A stretch of 64,000 nucleotides of DNA, taken from positions 5,394,001 through 5,458,000 of the forward strand of contig NZ_CP044549.1 of assembly GCF_009859475.1 (NCBI RefSeq), read 5' to 3'. This stretch comes from Hydrogenophaga sp. BPS33 (GTDB lineage: Bacteria > Pseudomonadota > Gammaproteobacteria > Burkholderiales > Burkholderiaceae_C). A program made the translations under genes and the position numbers. Shown here one piece after another: positions 27,492 through 36,354 of this stretch. Numbering within the stretch: the stretch's first letter is position 1; every line of letters begins with the position of its first letter. The notes under the pieces are model-generated. The model was given only the letters and a program-made list of their open reading frames with translations, was not told where the DNA came from and made no database searches.

Positions 27492-28226
27492 TCACTGCAG
27501 TTCGATCTCTGCAATGAGCGGCAGATGATCCGACATGCGCGCCCACACCCGGCCGTGCGGCACATGGGCCGATACCAGACGCAGGCCCCGCACGAAGATG
27601 CGGTCCAGGTGCAGCAGCGGCAGGCGCGACGGATAGGTCGCCAGGCGGATGCCTTCGAAGGTGTGCAGATCCAAGGCCGCCATGGGCCGCAGCAGCTGCG
27701 CGCCCCAGTCGTTGAAATCGCCCGCCACCACCATCGGCACCTGGGATGGCACGGCCGTGGCGATGTATTCACCCAGCCGCCGCACCTGGCGTTCACGACC
27801 CGCGTGCATCAGGCCGAGGTGCACCACGATCACATGCACCTCGACACCGTCGATCAACAAGTTCACGTGCAACAGGCCGCGCTGCTCGAAACGGTGGTCG
27901 GAGACGTCGGAATGCCGGATATCGACCACCGGCCAGCGCGAGAGCAACGCATTGCCGTGTTCGCCGTGCCGCGTGGTGGCATTGGTGCGGTAGACCGACT
28001 CGTAGCCTTCGGGAGAGAGGTATCCCGCCTGGTCCAGGTTGGGCCAGCGGGTGAATTGCTTTTCGAACTTGCGGTGGTGGCGGCGCACTTCCTGCAGGCA
28101 GACGATGTCGGCGTCGAACTGCTCCACCGCGTGCGCAAGGTTGTGGATTTCCAGGCGGCGCGCGGGGCCCAGGCCCTGCACGCCTTTGTGGATGTTGTAG
28201 GTCGCAATCCGAAGGATGCTGCTCAT
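27492..28226 (-). CDS. Endonuclease/exonuclease/phosphatase family protein
   Basis: This 244-residue EEP-fold enzyme has RIATYNIHKG, IVCLQEVRRH with the metal-binding Glu, HVIVVHLGL, VAGDFNDWG and a C-terminal MSDHLPLIAEI, giving the full set of DNase I-like catalytic residues. It could act on DNA or on a phosphoester lipid or sugar; next to clsB a membrane-related substrate is possible but unproven. ATG 28226 is used; the alternative TTG two codons upstream is unlikely. nudB lies 15 bp upstream on the same strand. Confidence 0.9.
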   Translation of the reverse strand: MSSILRIATYNIHKGVQGLGPARRLEIHNLAHAVEQFDADIVCLQEVRRHHRKFEKQFTRWPNLDQAGYLSPEGYESVYRTNATTRHGEHGNALLSRWPVVDIRHSDVSDHRFEQRGLLHVNLLIDGVEVHVIVVHLGLMHAGRERQVRRLGEYIATAVPSQVPMVVAGDFNDWGAQLLRPMAALDLHTFEGIRLATYPSRLPLLHLDRIFVRGLRLVSAHVPHGRVWARMSDHLPLIAEIELQ

Positions 28227-28241
28227 GGCCAAATCATGCCA

Positions 28242-28700
28242 TCAAGAATGCGCCCCCACGCCCCCCAGGCGGGGCAGCCAGGCGATGGCTTCGGCGTTCG
28301 AAGGCGAGAAGCACCTTTCAGCCGCTTCGTGCCAGGGCAGCCACACCTGGTCTCGGTGCTCCCTGGGGCTCAAACGCACGGGGACCGTGCGCGGAATGCA
28401 CAGGCCGAAGAGGTGCTCCGTGTTGTGCGTGACACCCGGCGGGTAGCGGTGTCGCCACTGCGGATAGATCTCGTAGACGTTCTCCAACGCCCAATCGATG
28501 AGCACATGACCGGCGGCACGCGCGTCGAGCCCGGTTTCCTCTTTCACCTCGCGCACCGCCGTCGCTTCGAAAGTCTCGGCCTGCGCGTCTTTCGAACCGG
28601 TGACCGACTGCCAGAAGCCGGGCGCATCGGCACGTTCGATCAGCAGCACCTCCAGCGCAGGTGTGTGTATCACCACCAGCACCGACTGTGGAATCTTCAC
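28242..28700 (-). CDS. nudB: Dihydroneopterin triphosphate diphosphatase
   Basis: NudB removes pyrophosphate from dihydroneopterin triphosphate in folate synthesis. The 152-residue product carries the Nudix box ending REVKEETGLD, preceded by FWQSVTGSKD typical of NudB. The start is GTG at 28700 (VKIPQSVLVV is the family start), close to the E. coli length of 150. The extra long upstream frame is a shadow of the YqjK-like gene. It sits 13 bp behind that gene and ahead of the EEP and clsB genes. Confidence 0.9.
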   Translation of the reverse strand: MKIPQSVLVVIHTPALEVLLIERADAPGFWQSVTGSKDAQAETFEATAVREVKEETGLDARAAGHVLIDWALENVYEIYPQWRHRYPPGVTHNTEHLFGLCIPRTVPVRLSPREHRDQVWLPWHEAAERCFSPSNAEAIAWLPRLGGVGAHS

Positions 28701-28713
28701 CGGCCGTACAGCG

Positions 28714-29019
28714 TCAACGGCGCGTCGACGCTGCCGTTGAACCAGCCGCCCGCCAACCCCGCACGAGCTTCCAGATCGACCAGAGCCGCATGCCCAGGCC
28801 CACGGTGCGCCTCGGCCGCCACAGCGACAGCAGCATCGGCGCGACCAGACCCAACAGCGGATTGCTGCGCAGCCACTGCAGACCGTCCTGCACACGGTCG
28901 ACCCAGGTGAGTGCCGGTTGCAGTGCCTGCACGTCCCGGGTGATCTGGCGGCGCAGCATGCGCGAGCGCAGCACCAGCCGCTCTCGCCGGCGCGCCAGCA
29001 GTTCGGTGCGTGGGTTCAC
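28714..29019 (-). CDS. YqjK-like protein
   Basis: A basic 101-residue protein with RTELLARRRERLVLRSRMLR at the N terminus and one hydrophobic segment (LLGLVAPMLLSLW) in the middle. It resembles YqjK of the enteric yqjD-yqjE-yqjK set, and the order here is the same. GTG 29019 overlaps the YqjE-type stop by 4 bp (GTGA). Function unknown; the group is linked to the cell envelope and stationary phase. Confidence 0.75.
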   Translation of the reverse strand: MNPRTELLARRRERLVLRSRMLRRQITRDVQALQPALTWVDRVQDGLQWLRSNPLLGLVAPMLLSLWRPRRTVGLGMRLWSIWKLVRGWRAAGSTAASTRR

Positions 29020-29402
29020 GCGTCCTCCCGTGCGGCGCGCAGGCTTTCGCGGTCCTGCTTGAGCTCTTCCACGCTGGCCGAGAACAGCCGCGTGCCCGAG
29101 CGCACCCGACCTCGCGCGAGCACGGCCGCAATGCCCCCCGCTCCGAGGAACAGCGCCGTGAAGATGCCCAGCGGCAACAGGCGGTGAGCGTCCCACAGCG
29201 CCACGGTGATCAGCAGCGCCAACAGCACCACCCCCAGGCTGAGGAACACCACCGCCACCGCGCCATAGACCAGCAGCGCGCCCACGCGCAGCACCTCTTC
29301 CTGGGCTTCGATGCTGAACAGCTCCAGCCGCAGCTGTGCCATTTCCAGCACGGTGGACACCAGTCCCTTCAGGGACGACGACAGACGCTGCGGCGTGGCC
29401 AT
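29016..29402 (-). CDS. YqjE-like / phage-holin-family membrane protein
   Basis: This 128-residue product has two adjacent membrane segments, about residues 42-66 and 72-93 (GALLVYGAVAVVFLSLGVVL, then LLPLGIFTALFLGAGGIAAV), after an amphipathic helix with LEMAQLRLELFSIEAQEE, the pattern of the holin-X/YqjE family. Despite the family name nothing suggests a phage here. Coupled to the YqjK-like gene downstream and 17 bp behind the DUF883 gene. Confidence 0.82.
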   Translation of the reverse strand: MATPQRLSSSLKGLVSTVLEMAQLRLELFSIEAQEEVLRVGALLVYGAVAVVFLSLGVVLLALLITVALWDAHRLLPLGIFTALFLGAGGIAAVLARGRVRSGTRLFSASVEELKQDRESLRAAREDA

Positions 29403-29419
29403 GGAAGCAGCCGCCCCGA

Positions 29420-29740
29420 TCAGCGGCGGCTGATGAGCATGCCGACCAGCAGGCCCACACCCGCAGCAGCGCCGATGGCCGACCACGGGTGATCGTGCAC
29501 ATAGTCATCGGTGACACGGGCCATTTCGGCGGTGCGCTCCCGGATGGAGGCTTCCGCGTCGGCCAGCTTGTGGCGCGCCTCGCGCAGGTTGTCGGCAATG
29601 CGGTCGCGCAACTCGACCACTTTGCCCTCGGTCTGGTGGGCGGTAGCCTGCATGAGCTCCTCGGCATCGCCGATCACACGTTGCAGGTCGGCAATGAGTT
29701 TGTCCTTGTTGTCCAGGGATGTTTCGCGAATCTTGGGCAT
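29420..29740 (-). CDS. DUF883 (YqjD/ElaB) family protein
   Basis: The 106-residue product has a long charged helix (residues 15-80) with repeated acidic and basic residues, likely coiled coil, and one C-terminal membrane anchor in the GAAAGVGLLVGMLISRR segment. E. coli YqjD tethers ribosomes to the membrane in stationary phase, and a similar role is possible. ATG 29740 is preceded by GGAG. First gene of the yqjD-E-K-like trio. Confidence 0.85.
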   Translation of the reverse strand: MPKIRETSLDNKDKLIADLQRVIGDAEELMQATAHQTEGKVVELRDRIADNLREARHKLADAEASIRERTAEMARVTDDYVHDHPWSAIGAAAGVGLLVGMLISRR

Positions 29741-29844
29741 GGGGCACTCCTTTGAAAAGTTCATGGTAACAAAGGGGTGGCGCTCCTGGCTGTTCGTTGG
29801 CACACGCAATAGGCTTTCCCTCGCACATCGCGCCGGGATCAGAC

Positions 29845-29874
29845 AAGAAAAAAGGGCGCCTTGCGGCGCCCTTT
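29845..29874 (-). terminator. Rho-independent terminator of aspS
   Basis: Perfect 9-bp stem AAGGGCGCC/GGCGCCCTT with a 4-nt loop, followed on the minus strand by TTTTTTCTTG. It lies 27 bp after the aspS stop. It separates the fmdB-DUF502-aspS transcript from the yqjD-type genes. Confidence 0.88.
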
Positions 29875-29900
29875 CGGACATGTCCGACAGACAAGCCGGC

Positions 29901-31703
29901 TCAAGGCGACTTGTGCGCGTCCACGTTGCGCAGGCGGATGTGCAACTCCCGCAACTGCTTCTCGTCCACCGGGCTGGGGGCCTGGGTCAGCAGGCACTGG
30001 GCGCGCTGGGTCTTGGGGAAGGCAATCACGTCGCGGATGGAGTCGGCGCCGGTCATGAGCGTGACGATGCGGTCCAGGCCGAAGGCCAGGCCGCCATGGG
30101 GCGGCGCGCCGTACTGCAGCGCATCGAGCAGGAAACCGAACTTGAGCTGGGCTTCTTCGGGCGTGATCTTGAGCGCGTCGAACACCTTCTGCTGCACGGC
30201 GGCGGTGTGGATACGCACCGAGCCGCCTCCGATTTCCCAGCCGTTGAGCACCATGTCGTAGCCCTTGGCGATGCACTTCTCGGGCGCGGTGACCATCCAG
30301 TCTTCGTGGCCGTCCTTGGGCGCTGTAAAGGGGTGGTGCACCGCCGTCCAGCGGTCGGCTTCCTCGTCGTGCTCGAACATGGGGAAGTCCACCACCCACA
30401 TCGGCGCCCAGCGGTTCTCGAACAGGCCGTTCTTCTTGCCCAGTTCGCTGTGGCCGATCTTCAGGCGCAGCGCGCCGATGGCGTCGTTGACGACCTTGGC
30501 CTTGTCGGCGCCGAAGAAGATGATGTCGCCATCTTGCGCGCCAGTGCGCGAAAGGATCTCGGCCACGGCCTTGTCGTGCAGGTTCTTCACGATCGGGCTT
30601 TGCAGGCCATCACGGCCTTCGGCCACCTGGTTGACCTTGATCCAGGCCAGGCCCTTGGCGCCGTAGATCTTCACGAAGTCGGTGTAGGCGTCGATCTCGC
30701 TGCGGCTGATGTCAGCCCCACCGCGCACGCACAGCGCCACCACGCGGCCACCCTTCATGGTGGCGGGTGCGGAGAAGACCTTGAAGTCCACGTCGGCCAT
30801 CACGTCGGTGAGTTCGGTGAACTCCAGCTTGACGCGCAAGTCGGGCTTGTCCGAGCCGAAGCGGTGCATGGCTTCGCTGTAGGCCATGATCGGGAACTCG
30901 CCCAGGTCCACGCCCAGCGTATTCTGGAACACCGTCTTGATCATCCCCTGGAACATGTCGCGGATGTCTTCCTCGGTCAGGAACGAGGTTTCGATATCGA
31001 TCTGCGTGAACTCGGGCTGGCGGTCGGCGCGCAGGTCTTCGTCGCGGAAACACTTGGTGATCTGGTAGTAGCGGTCGAAGCCGGCCACCATCAGCAGTTG
31101 CTTGAACAGCTGCGGCGACTGCGGCAGCGCGAAGAACATGCCGTCGTGCACGCGGCTGGGCACCAGGTAGTCGCGCGCGCCTTCGGGCGTGCTCTTGGTG
31201 AGCATGGGGGTTTCGATGTCGATGAAGCCGTTGGCATCGAGGAACTTGCGCACTTCCATGGCCACGCGGTAGCGCAGCATGAGGTTGTGCTGCATGTAGG
31301 GACGGCGCAGGTCGAGCACGCGGTGCGTGAGGCGCGTGGTCTCCGACAGGTTCTCGTCGTCGAGCTGGAACGGTGGCGTGACCGACGCGTTGAGCACCTT
31401 GAGTTCGTGGCACAGCACCTCGATCTGGCCGCTCTTGAGCTTGTCGTTGGTGGTGCCCTCGGGGCGCGCGCGCACCAGGCCGGTGACCTGCACGCAGAAC
31501 TCGTTGCGCACGTCCTCGGCGACCTTGAACATCTCGGCGCGGTCCGGGTCGCAGACCACCTGCACATAGCCTTCGCGGTCGCGCAGGTCGATGAAGATCA
31601 CGCCGCCATGGTCGCGGCGGCGGTTGACCCAGCCGCACAGTTGCACGGTTTGGCCCAATTGGGCTTCGGTCACCAGACCGCAATAGTGGGTACGCATCGC
31701 CAT
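29901..31703 (-). CDS. aspS: Aspartyl-tRNA synthetase
   Basis: AspRS charges tRNA-Asp. The 600-residue class IIb enzyme has an N-terminal OB anticodon-binding domain ([20 protein letters not shown]), motif 2 [18 protein letters not shown], the bacterial insertion domain, and motif 3 [14 protein letters not shown] 31703 gives MAMRTHYCG; the ATG two codons later would also work. Whether the enzyme also charges tRNA-Asn cannot be told from sequence alone. It follows DUF502 with 19 bp between and ends at a strong terminator. Confidence 0.97.
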   Translation of the reverse strand: MAMRTHYCGLVTEAQLGQTVQLCGWVNRRRDHGGVIFIDLRDREGYVQVVCDPDRAEMFKVAEDVRNEFCVQVTGLVRARPEGTTNDKLKSGQIEVLCHELKVLNASVTPPFQLDDENLSETTRLTHRVLDLRRPYMQHNLMLRYRVAMEVRKFLDANGFIDIETPMLTKSTPEGARDYLVPSRVHDGMFFALPQSPQLFKQLLMVAGFDRYYQITKCFRDEDLRADRQPEFTQIDIETSFLTEEDIRDMFQGMIKTVFQNTLGVDLGEFPIMAYSEAMHRFGSDKPDLRVKLEFTELTDVMADVDFKVFSAPATMKGGRVVALCVRGGADISRSEIDAYTDFVKIYGAKGLAWIKVNQVAEGRDGLQSPIVKNLHDKAVAEILSRTGAQDGDIIFFGADKAKVVNDAIGALRLKIGHSELGKKNGLFENRWAPMWVVDFPMFEHDEEADRWTAVHHPFTAPKDGHEDWMVTAPEKCIAKGYDMVLNGWEIGGGSVRIHTAAVQQKVFDALKITPEEAQLKFGFLLDALQYGAPPHGGLAFGLDRIVTLMTGADSIRDVIAFPKTQRAQCLLTQAPSPVDEKQLRELHIRLRNVDAHKSP

Positions 31704-31722
31704 TTGGGTTTGTCTTTCGTCG

Positions 31723-32403
31723 TCAGGAAGAAGAAGTGGTGATGGCGCCATCGGCGGCCACCTGGATGTGGGGGTTCTTGGGGCCCCCGGGCACGATCAC
31801 GCCCATGGACACGATGTAGGTGAGCGCTTCGTCCACGCTCATGCTCAGTTCGATACAGGCGCTCTTGCGCAGCATCACGAAATAGCCACCGGTGGGATTG
31901 GGCGTGGTGGGCACGTACACGCTGAGGAACTCGTCGTGTTCGCCCGCACCGGGCGTGCCCTGCAGGTGCCCCAGCACCTCGCCAGCCGGAGAACCGGTGA
32001 GGAACGCAATGGTCCACATGCCGTCGTGCGGCCATTGCACCAGCAGGGCCTTGCGAAACGCATTGCCCTTCTCGGAAAACAGCGTGTCGGAGACCTGCTT
32101 CACGCCCGAGTAGATCGAGCGCACCACCGGAATGCGGTGCAGCAGCGCATGCCACCAGGTCACCAGCTTGTTGCCGATGATGTTGGACGCCAGTGCACCA
32201 ATGGAGAGCACCACCACCAACGCGAACAGCACGCCCAGCCCTGGAATGTGGATGCCGAGGAATTGGTCGGGCTGCCAGCTGGTGGGCAGGATGCGCAAGG
32301 TCTGGTCGAGCGTGCTCACCACCCACTCCAGCACCCAGAGCGTGATGATCAGGGGCACCAGCACGAGCAGGCCCGAGAACAGCCATTTGCGCAAGGAGGG
32401 CAT
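31723..32403 (-). CDS. DUF502 family membrane protein
   Basis: This 226-residue protein has two N-terminal membrane segments ([20 protein letters not shown] and [19 protein letters not shown]) and a cytosolic or periplasmic domain with [13 protein letters not shown] and VSMGVIVPG, all typical of DUF502. Function unknown. It lies between fmdB and aspS, 10 bp behind the first, an order kept in many betaproteobacteria. Confidence 0.9.
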   Translation of the reverse strand: MPSLRKWLFSGLLVLVPLIITLWVLEWVVSTLDQTLRILPTSWQPDQFLGIHIPGLGVLFALVVVLSIGALASNIIGNKLVTWWHALLHRIPVVRSIYSGVKQVSDTLFSEKGNAFRKALLVQWPHDGMWTIAFLTGSPAGEVLGHLQGTPGAGEHDEFLSVYVPTTPNPTGGYFVMLRKSACIELSMSVDEALTYIVSMGVIVPGGPKNPHIQVAADGAITTSSS

Positions 32404-32413
32404 GGGGCAGGGC

Positions 32414-32767
32414 TCAGGAGGCCGAGGACGGCGGCGCGGCTGCCGCTGGCGCGGCGGCGGCCGGCGCGGGTGCTGGCGCCGGACCCGCGGCAGGCGCAGG
32501 CGCCGCGCCAGCGGCAGCCGCGGCGGCGTCGCCGGCCGGCTTGGCGTCGGTGGCGGTAGCGGTAGCGGCCGCAGGCGGTTTGTTGCCTTCGCGGAAGTCG
32601 GTGACGTACCAGCCCGACCCTTTGAGCTGGAAGCCGGCGGCGGTCAGCTGCTTCTTGAAACTGGCCTGGCCGCAGGCCGGGCACACGCTGAGCGGGTCGT
32701 CGGAGATCTTTTGCAGCACGTCCTTGGCATGGCCGCAGGACTCGCACTTGTAGGCGTAAATAGGCAT
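32414..32767 (-). CDS. FmdB family zinc-ribbon protein
   Basis: The 117-residue product has an N-terminal FmdB zinc ribbon, MPIYAYKCESCGHAKDVLQK with cysteine pairs at 8/11 and 29/32, then a GSGWYVTDFR core and a low-complexity Ala/Pro tail of about 50 residues. FmdB-type proteins are thought to regulate or bind nucleic acid; the role here is unknown. First gene of the operon with DUF502 and aspS. Confidence 0.88.
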   Translation of the reverse strand: MPIYAYKCESCGHAKDVLQKISDDPLSVCPACGQASFKKQLTAAGFQLKGSGWYVTDFREGNKPPAAATATATDAKPAGDAAAAAAGAAPAPAAGPAPAPAPAAAAPAAAAPPSSAS

Positions 32768-32833
32768 GGCGTGGACCGGAATTGAGGGCTGGGGCGCCCG
32801 CCGAAGAATCGGATCCCAGGCGGCGCGGGACGT

Positions 32834-32869
32834 TCCCGCGCGAAACGCGGGACAAAACCGGGCATTATA
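32834..32869 (-). promoter_or_regulatory. Promoter -10 and leader hairpin for fmdB-DUF502-aspS
   Basis: A consensus TATAAT lies at 32864-32869 on the minus strand, about 97 nt before the fmdB ATG. Its -35 is poor (GTTTCA at 16-bp spacing). Downstream in the leader is a 6-bp stem CCCGCG/CGCGGG (32835-32851). The remainder of the 32768-33089 gap is repeat sequence; no gene is seen. Confidence 0.5.
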
Positions 32870-32917
32870 AATTGAGGGTATGTCCTGAAACCATCAGTGG
32901 GCAGAGAGGGAGTCGGT

Positions 32918-33087
32918 CCAGAGGCACCGAGGGACGGCCGGCCCAAGACACAGGGCCATCTCCGGCACAAGTGCCCCCTCCAGAGGCATCGAGGGACGGC
33001 TGCGCCGGCCCAAGATGCCGTCCTCCCTCAAAGCGCCGAAGGCGCGCCACGGAGCGGGAGCCGCGCAGCGGCGCAGGGGGGAGTCAC
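32918..33087 (+). repeat. 3'-end palindromic repeat, copy C with partial duplication
   Basis: The main copy (about 32980-33087) begins 2 nt after the ubiB stop on the gene strand. It keeps the GCGCC/GGCGC hairpin but has a decayed outer stem. A second, partial unit at 32918-32949 repeats its distal end (CCAGAGGCACCGAGGGACGG against CCAGAGGCATCGAGGGACGG), so part of the element was duplicated in tandem. Confidence 0.75.
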
Positions 33088-33089
33088 AG

Positions 33090-34655
33090 CTACCAGAGCC
33101 GTACGCGCACCAGCACCTGCATCGCGATCAGGCCCAGCAGAAAACCCACACCGCCATAGACGATACCTTGCAGCAGCCGGTTGGTGCGCCGCTGTTCGCT
33201 CAGCAGGGTGCCGAGTTCGCGCCGCAGTTCGTGCGGCTTGTGCTGCAGGTAGTCGTGCAGCAGGCGCGGCAGCGCGGGCAACAGCTTGGCGTAGTGCGGC
33301 GCTTCCGCCTTGAGCTGTTCCAGCAGCTTGTGCGGGCCGATCTGCTCGACCATCCATTTTTCGAGAAAGGGTTTGGCGGTGCTCCAGAGGTCCAGCTCAG
33401 GATCGAGCTGGCGTCCCAGGCCTTCGATGTTGAGCAGGGTTTTCTGCAGCAGCACCAGTTGCGGCTGGATTTCCACGTGGAAGCGCCGCGAGGTCTGGAA
33501 CAGGCGCATGAGCACCATGCCGAGGGAGATCTCCTTGAGCGGCCGGTCGAAGTAGGGTTCGCACACGGCGCGGATCGCCGACTCCAGTTCGTCGACCCGC
33601 GTCTCGGCCGGCACCCAGCCGGACTCGATGTGCAGCTCGGCCACGCGCTTGTAGTCGCGCCGGAAGAAGGCGGTGAAGTTCTGCGCCAGGTATTCCTTGT
33701 CGAACTCGGTGAGGGTGCCGACGATGCCGAAGTCCAGCGAGATGTAGCGCCCGAAGGTGGCCGGCGCGGTGCTCACCTGGATGTTGCCGGGGTGCATGTC
33801 GGCGTGGAAGAAGCCGTCGCGAAACACCTGGGTGAAAAAGATGGTGACACCGTCGCGCGCGAGCTTCGGGATGTCCACGCCCAGGGCGCGCAGGTCGGCC
33901 ACCCGGTTGATGGGGATGCCGTCCATGCGCTCCATCACCATCACCTCCGTGTGGCAGTAGTCCCAGAGCATTTCCGGGATCAGCACGAGCTCCAGGCCCT
34001 GCATGTTGCGGCGCAGCTGCGCCGCGTTCGCGGCCTCGCGCAGCAGGTCGAGCTCGTCGTGCAGGTACTTGTCGAACTCGGCCACCACCTCGCGCGGCTT
34101 GAGGCGCTTGCCGTCGGCCGAGAGCCGCTCCACCCAGCCGGCCATCATGCGCATGAGGCTCAGGTCTTTGTCGATCACCGGGCGCATGTTCGGGCGCAAC
34201 ACCTTCACCGCGACCTCGCGGCCACCGTGGCGGCCGTCCAGCAGGGTGGCGAAATGCACCTGGGCCACCGAGGCGCTGGCCACCGGCACCTGCTCGAAGT
34301 GCGAAAACACGGCGGACAAGGGTTTGCCAAAGGCGCGCTCGATCATCGCCACCGCCACCGCGCTGGGAAACGGTGGCACGCGGTCTTGCAGCAGGGCCAG
34401 TTCGTCGGCGATGTCGGGCGGCAGCAGGTCGCGCCGGGTCGAGAGCACCTGGCCGAACTTGACGAAAATCGGCCCGAGCCGCTCCAGCGCTTCGCGCAGG
34501 CGTGCGCCACGGGGTGCATCGAGCTTGCGGCCGATCGAGACGATGCGCGTGAGCAGGCGCAGGGCCGGCCGCTCGAAACTGGAGAGCACCAGCTCGTCCA
34601 GGCCATACCGCAACACCACCCAGACGATGGTGACGCCGCGAAAGAGGTGCCTCAT
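33090..34655 (-). CDS. ubiB: Ubiquinone biosynthesis protein UbiB
   Basis: UbiB is an atypical kinase-fold ATPase needed for ubiquinone synthesis at the inner membrane. The 521-residue product has the KxGQ motif in [15 protein letters not shown], the Ala-rich loop [29 protein letters not shown] and SLDFGIVG, and a C-terminal membrane segment ([16 protein letters not shown]). It is coupled to ubiJ by a 4-bp ATGA overlap. Its stop is followed almost directly by repeat copy C. Confidence 0.97.
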   Translation of the reverse strand: MRHLFRGVTIVWVVLRYGLDELVLSSFERPALRLLTRIVSIGRKLDAPRGARLREALERLGPIFVKFGQVLSTRRDLLPPDIADELALLQDRVPPFPSAVAVAMIERAFGKPLSAVFSHFEQVPVASASVAQVHFATLLDGRHGGREVAVKVLRPNMRPVIDKDLSLMRMMAGWVERLSADGKRLKPREVVAEFDKYLHDELDLLREAANAAQLRRNMQGLELVLIPEMLWDYCHTEVMVMERMDGIPINRVADLRALGVDIPKLARDGVTIFFTQVFRDGFFHADMHPGNIQVSTAPATFGRYISLDFGIVGTLTEFDKEYLAQNFTAFFRRDYKRVAELHIESGWVPAETRVDELESAIRAVCEPYFDRPLKEISLGMVLMRLFQTSRRFHVEIQPQLVLLQKTLLNIEGLGRQLDPELDLWSTAKPFLEKWMVEQIGPHKLLEQLKAEAPHYAKLLPALPRLLHDYLQHKPHELRRELGTLLSEQRRTNRLLQGIVYGGVGFLLGLIAMQVLVRVRLW

Positions 34656-35212
34656 GCCGCCGGTCCGTCCGCGGGCGGGGGCGTGCTTGGCGCCGGGTCC
34701 GGTGCGGCGGCGCTGGAGCGCGGTGGCCAGCGGCCCGCGAAGGCCTTGACGGCTTCAGCGGCCGAGCGCGCCATGCGGGCCAAGGTGTGCGCGGGCGCAT
34801 CGCCCACAAGACGCGAGAGGTCTTCCTCGACATCCCAACGCACGTTGTCCACGAGCCAGGCCACCTCGGCCGCCAATTGCACGTCGCCCTGGATGTCCAC
34901 GCCCGGTTTCTGCCCGGACAGCAGGCTCTGCGCCACGGCCAGAGGCGAGGTTTGCGTCAGCGTGACACGGAGTTCGGGCGTTGCCTCGGGTAGGCAGCGC
35001 TCCAGCAGGCCAGCCGCGGTGGGCGCGAGCGTGAGGTGGAAATCGCCCCACTGGATGCGCACGGGCTTGGCTTTCTGGCGCCGCAGGCGGTCCTGCGCAG
35101 CCTTCTCTTGCATGAGCACGTGGTTGAGAAAGAGAACCACGCGGTTCTGCATCTCATCGACCACCCATTCGGGTGGGCGAACGGCACCCAGAAGCGATTG
35201 CAGGAAGTTCAT
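34652..35212 (-). CDS. ubiJ: Ubiquinone biosynthesis accessory factor UbiJ
   Basis: This 186-residue protein has an SCP2-like lipid-binding domain, with [11 protein letters not shown] and [15 protein letters not shown], and an Ala/Pro-rich C terminus. UbiJ binds ubiquinone intermediates and scaffolds the Ubi complex with UbiB. I take ATG 35212 because the upstream alternative at 35263 lies inside a terminator hairpin. The position between ubiE/Tim44 and ubiB fits the family's usual neighbourhood. Confidence 0.85.
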   Translation of the reverse strand: MNFLQSLLGAVRPPEWVVDEMQNRVVLFLNHVLMQEKAAQDRLRRQKAKPVRIQWGDFHLTLAPTAAGLLERCLPEATPELRVTLTQTSPLAVAQSLLSGQKPGVDIQGDVQLAAEVAWLVDNVRWDVEEDLSRLVGDAPAHTLARMARSAAEAVKAFAGRWPPRSSAAAPDPAPSTPPPADGPAA

Positions 35213-35233
35213 GGGAGCCGCCTTGCCAGGCCC

Positions 35234-35275
35234 GGAAGAAAAATCGGGTGGTGCATTTTTCATGACCACCCGATT
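35234..35275 (-). terminator. Rho-independent terminator after the Tim44-like gene
   Basis: A perfect 11-bp stem AATCGGGTGGT/ACCACCCGATT with a 12-nt loop is followed on the minus strand by TTTTTCTTCC. It lies between the Tim44-like gene and ubiJ, so the ubi region is at least two transcription units or relies on read-through. Confidence 0.82.
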
Positions 35276-35328
35276 CTGACGGATAAAGATGAGGACAGCG
35301 CCGAAGCCGTCCCGTCAAACGGTTGCGG

Positions 35329-36306
35329 TTACTGCAGTGCCTGCACACCCGCGACCAGCCAGCCCCCGGGGCCGCTCTTGGGTCGGGTGATGTTCCAGAC
35401 CTCGCGAAACGGGTTCGGGCCGGCGGAGACGTCTTCGCGGATCATCCCGGAGAACTCCACGCTGGCCATGTATTCGTCGTCGAGTTCCTCGATGCCCAGC
35501 AGCTTGGCTTCCAGCATGACGACGTCGGTCTTGTTGGCGCCTCCACCGGCGCGTTCTCGCTCGGCGAGCTGGCTGCGGATCTGCTCCAGCATGTCATCGG
35601 TCATCATGGCCCGCAGTGCCGGGATGTCGGCACGGTCCCAGGCGTTCTGCAGCGTCACGAAGTTGCCCTTCGAGGCGCTGAGGAAGCCCTCGGCGTCGAA
35701 GCCATCGGGCACACCCCAGGACTGGCTGCCCTGCAGGGCGGAACCGATCATGGAGCCGCCCGAGCGGGTGTCCAGCAAAGCCGGGCCGCTGCGCTCCCAA
35801 GGCCGGGCCGAAGCGTCGTTGCCGACGTTGTGCTCCTTGTACCCACGGGGCGTGACCGGATCGAACTGCGACTGGCCCACACCTTGGTAAGCCATGGAAG
35901 GCCCCGTGGCGGCCGGTGCGCGACGGCGCATCACCATGCCCACCACGGCCATGACCACCACGGCCAGCAAGGCGAACATCAGGAATTGGGCAAAGCCTTC
36001 GCCAAAGCCCATGGCGTTGGCCAGCCAGGCCAGGCCCAGGCCAGCGGCCAGGCCACCGAGCATGGCGCCCCAGGGCCGCTTCGGCGCGGCGGCAGCCGGA
36101 TTGGCCGTGGCAGGACGGGCGGCGGCATTCTGGGTCGGCGCCTGCTGAGGCGCGGCGTTCTGCGCGGGCGGCGCGCTGCTGCGCTGCTGCGTCACGTTGC
36201 CCGATTGTTTGCCGAACGAGCCACCGCCACCCATGCGCTTGGCAAAAACGTCCTGGGCGCTCAGTGCCATTGCGCACACCAGCAACACGGACCACAACTT
36301 GTTCAT
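35329..36306 (-). CDS. Tim44-like domain protein
   Basis: The 325-residue product has a signal peptide (MNKLWSVLLVCAMALSAQ-type), a Gln/Ala/Pro-rich linker, one or two membrane segments near residues 105-145 (LGLAWLANAMGFGEG, FALLAVVVMAVVGMVM), and a C-terminal Tim44-like/import-inner-membrane-associated fold (from about 190) with LQNAWDRADIPALRAMMTDD and NITRPKSGPGGWLVAG. Bacterial members have no settled function; the setting suggests the envelope. ATG 36306 is used. It follows ubiE by 48 bp. Confidence 0.88.
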   Translation of the reverse strand: MNKLWSVLLVCAMALSAQDVFAKRMGGGGSFGKQSGNVTQQRSSAPPAQNAAPQQAPTQNAAARPATANPAAAAPKRPWGAMLGGLAAGLGLAWLANAMGFGEGFAQFLMFALLAVVVMAVVGMVMRRRAPAATGPSMAYQGVGQSQFDPVTPRGYKEHNVGNDASARPWERSGPALLDTRSGGSMIGSALQGSQSWGVPDGFDAEGFLSASKGNFVTLQNAWDRADIPALRAMMTDDMLEQIRSQLAERERAGGGANKTDVVMLEAKLLGIEELDDEYMASVEFSGMIREDVSAGPNPFREVWNITRPKSGPGGWLVAGVQALQ

Positions 36307-36354
36307 TTCATTGCCTCCTACAAAACCTTGAAAACCCGACCACACAAAACCCAC

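Noticed and set aside
29016-29402. Phage holin as a sign of a prophage
   Set aside because: The family name is historical; the gene is part of a yqjD-E-K-like trio with no phage gene nearby.
35213-35263. Upstream ubiJ start at ATG 35263
   Set aside because: That ATG is inside the terminator hairpin and the added residues do not match the family.
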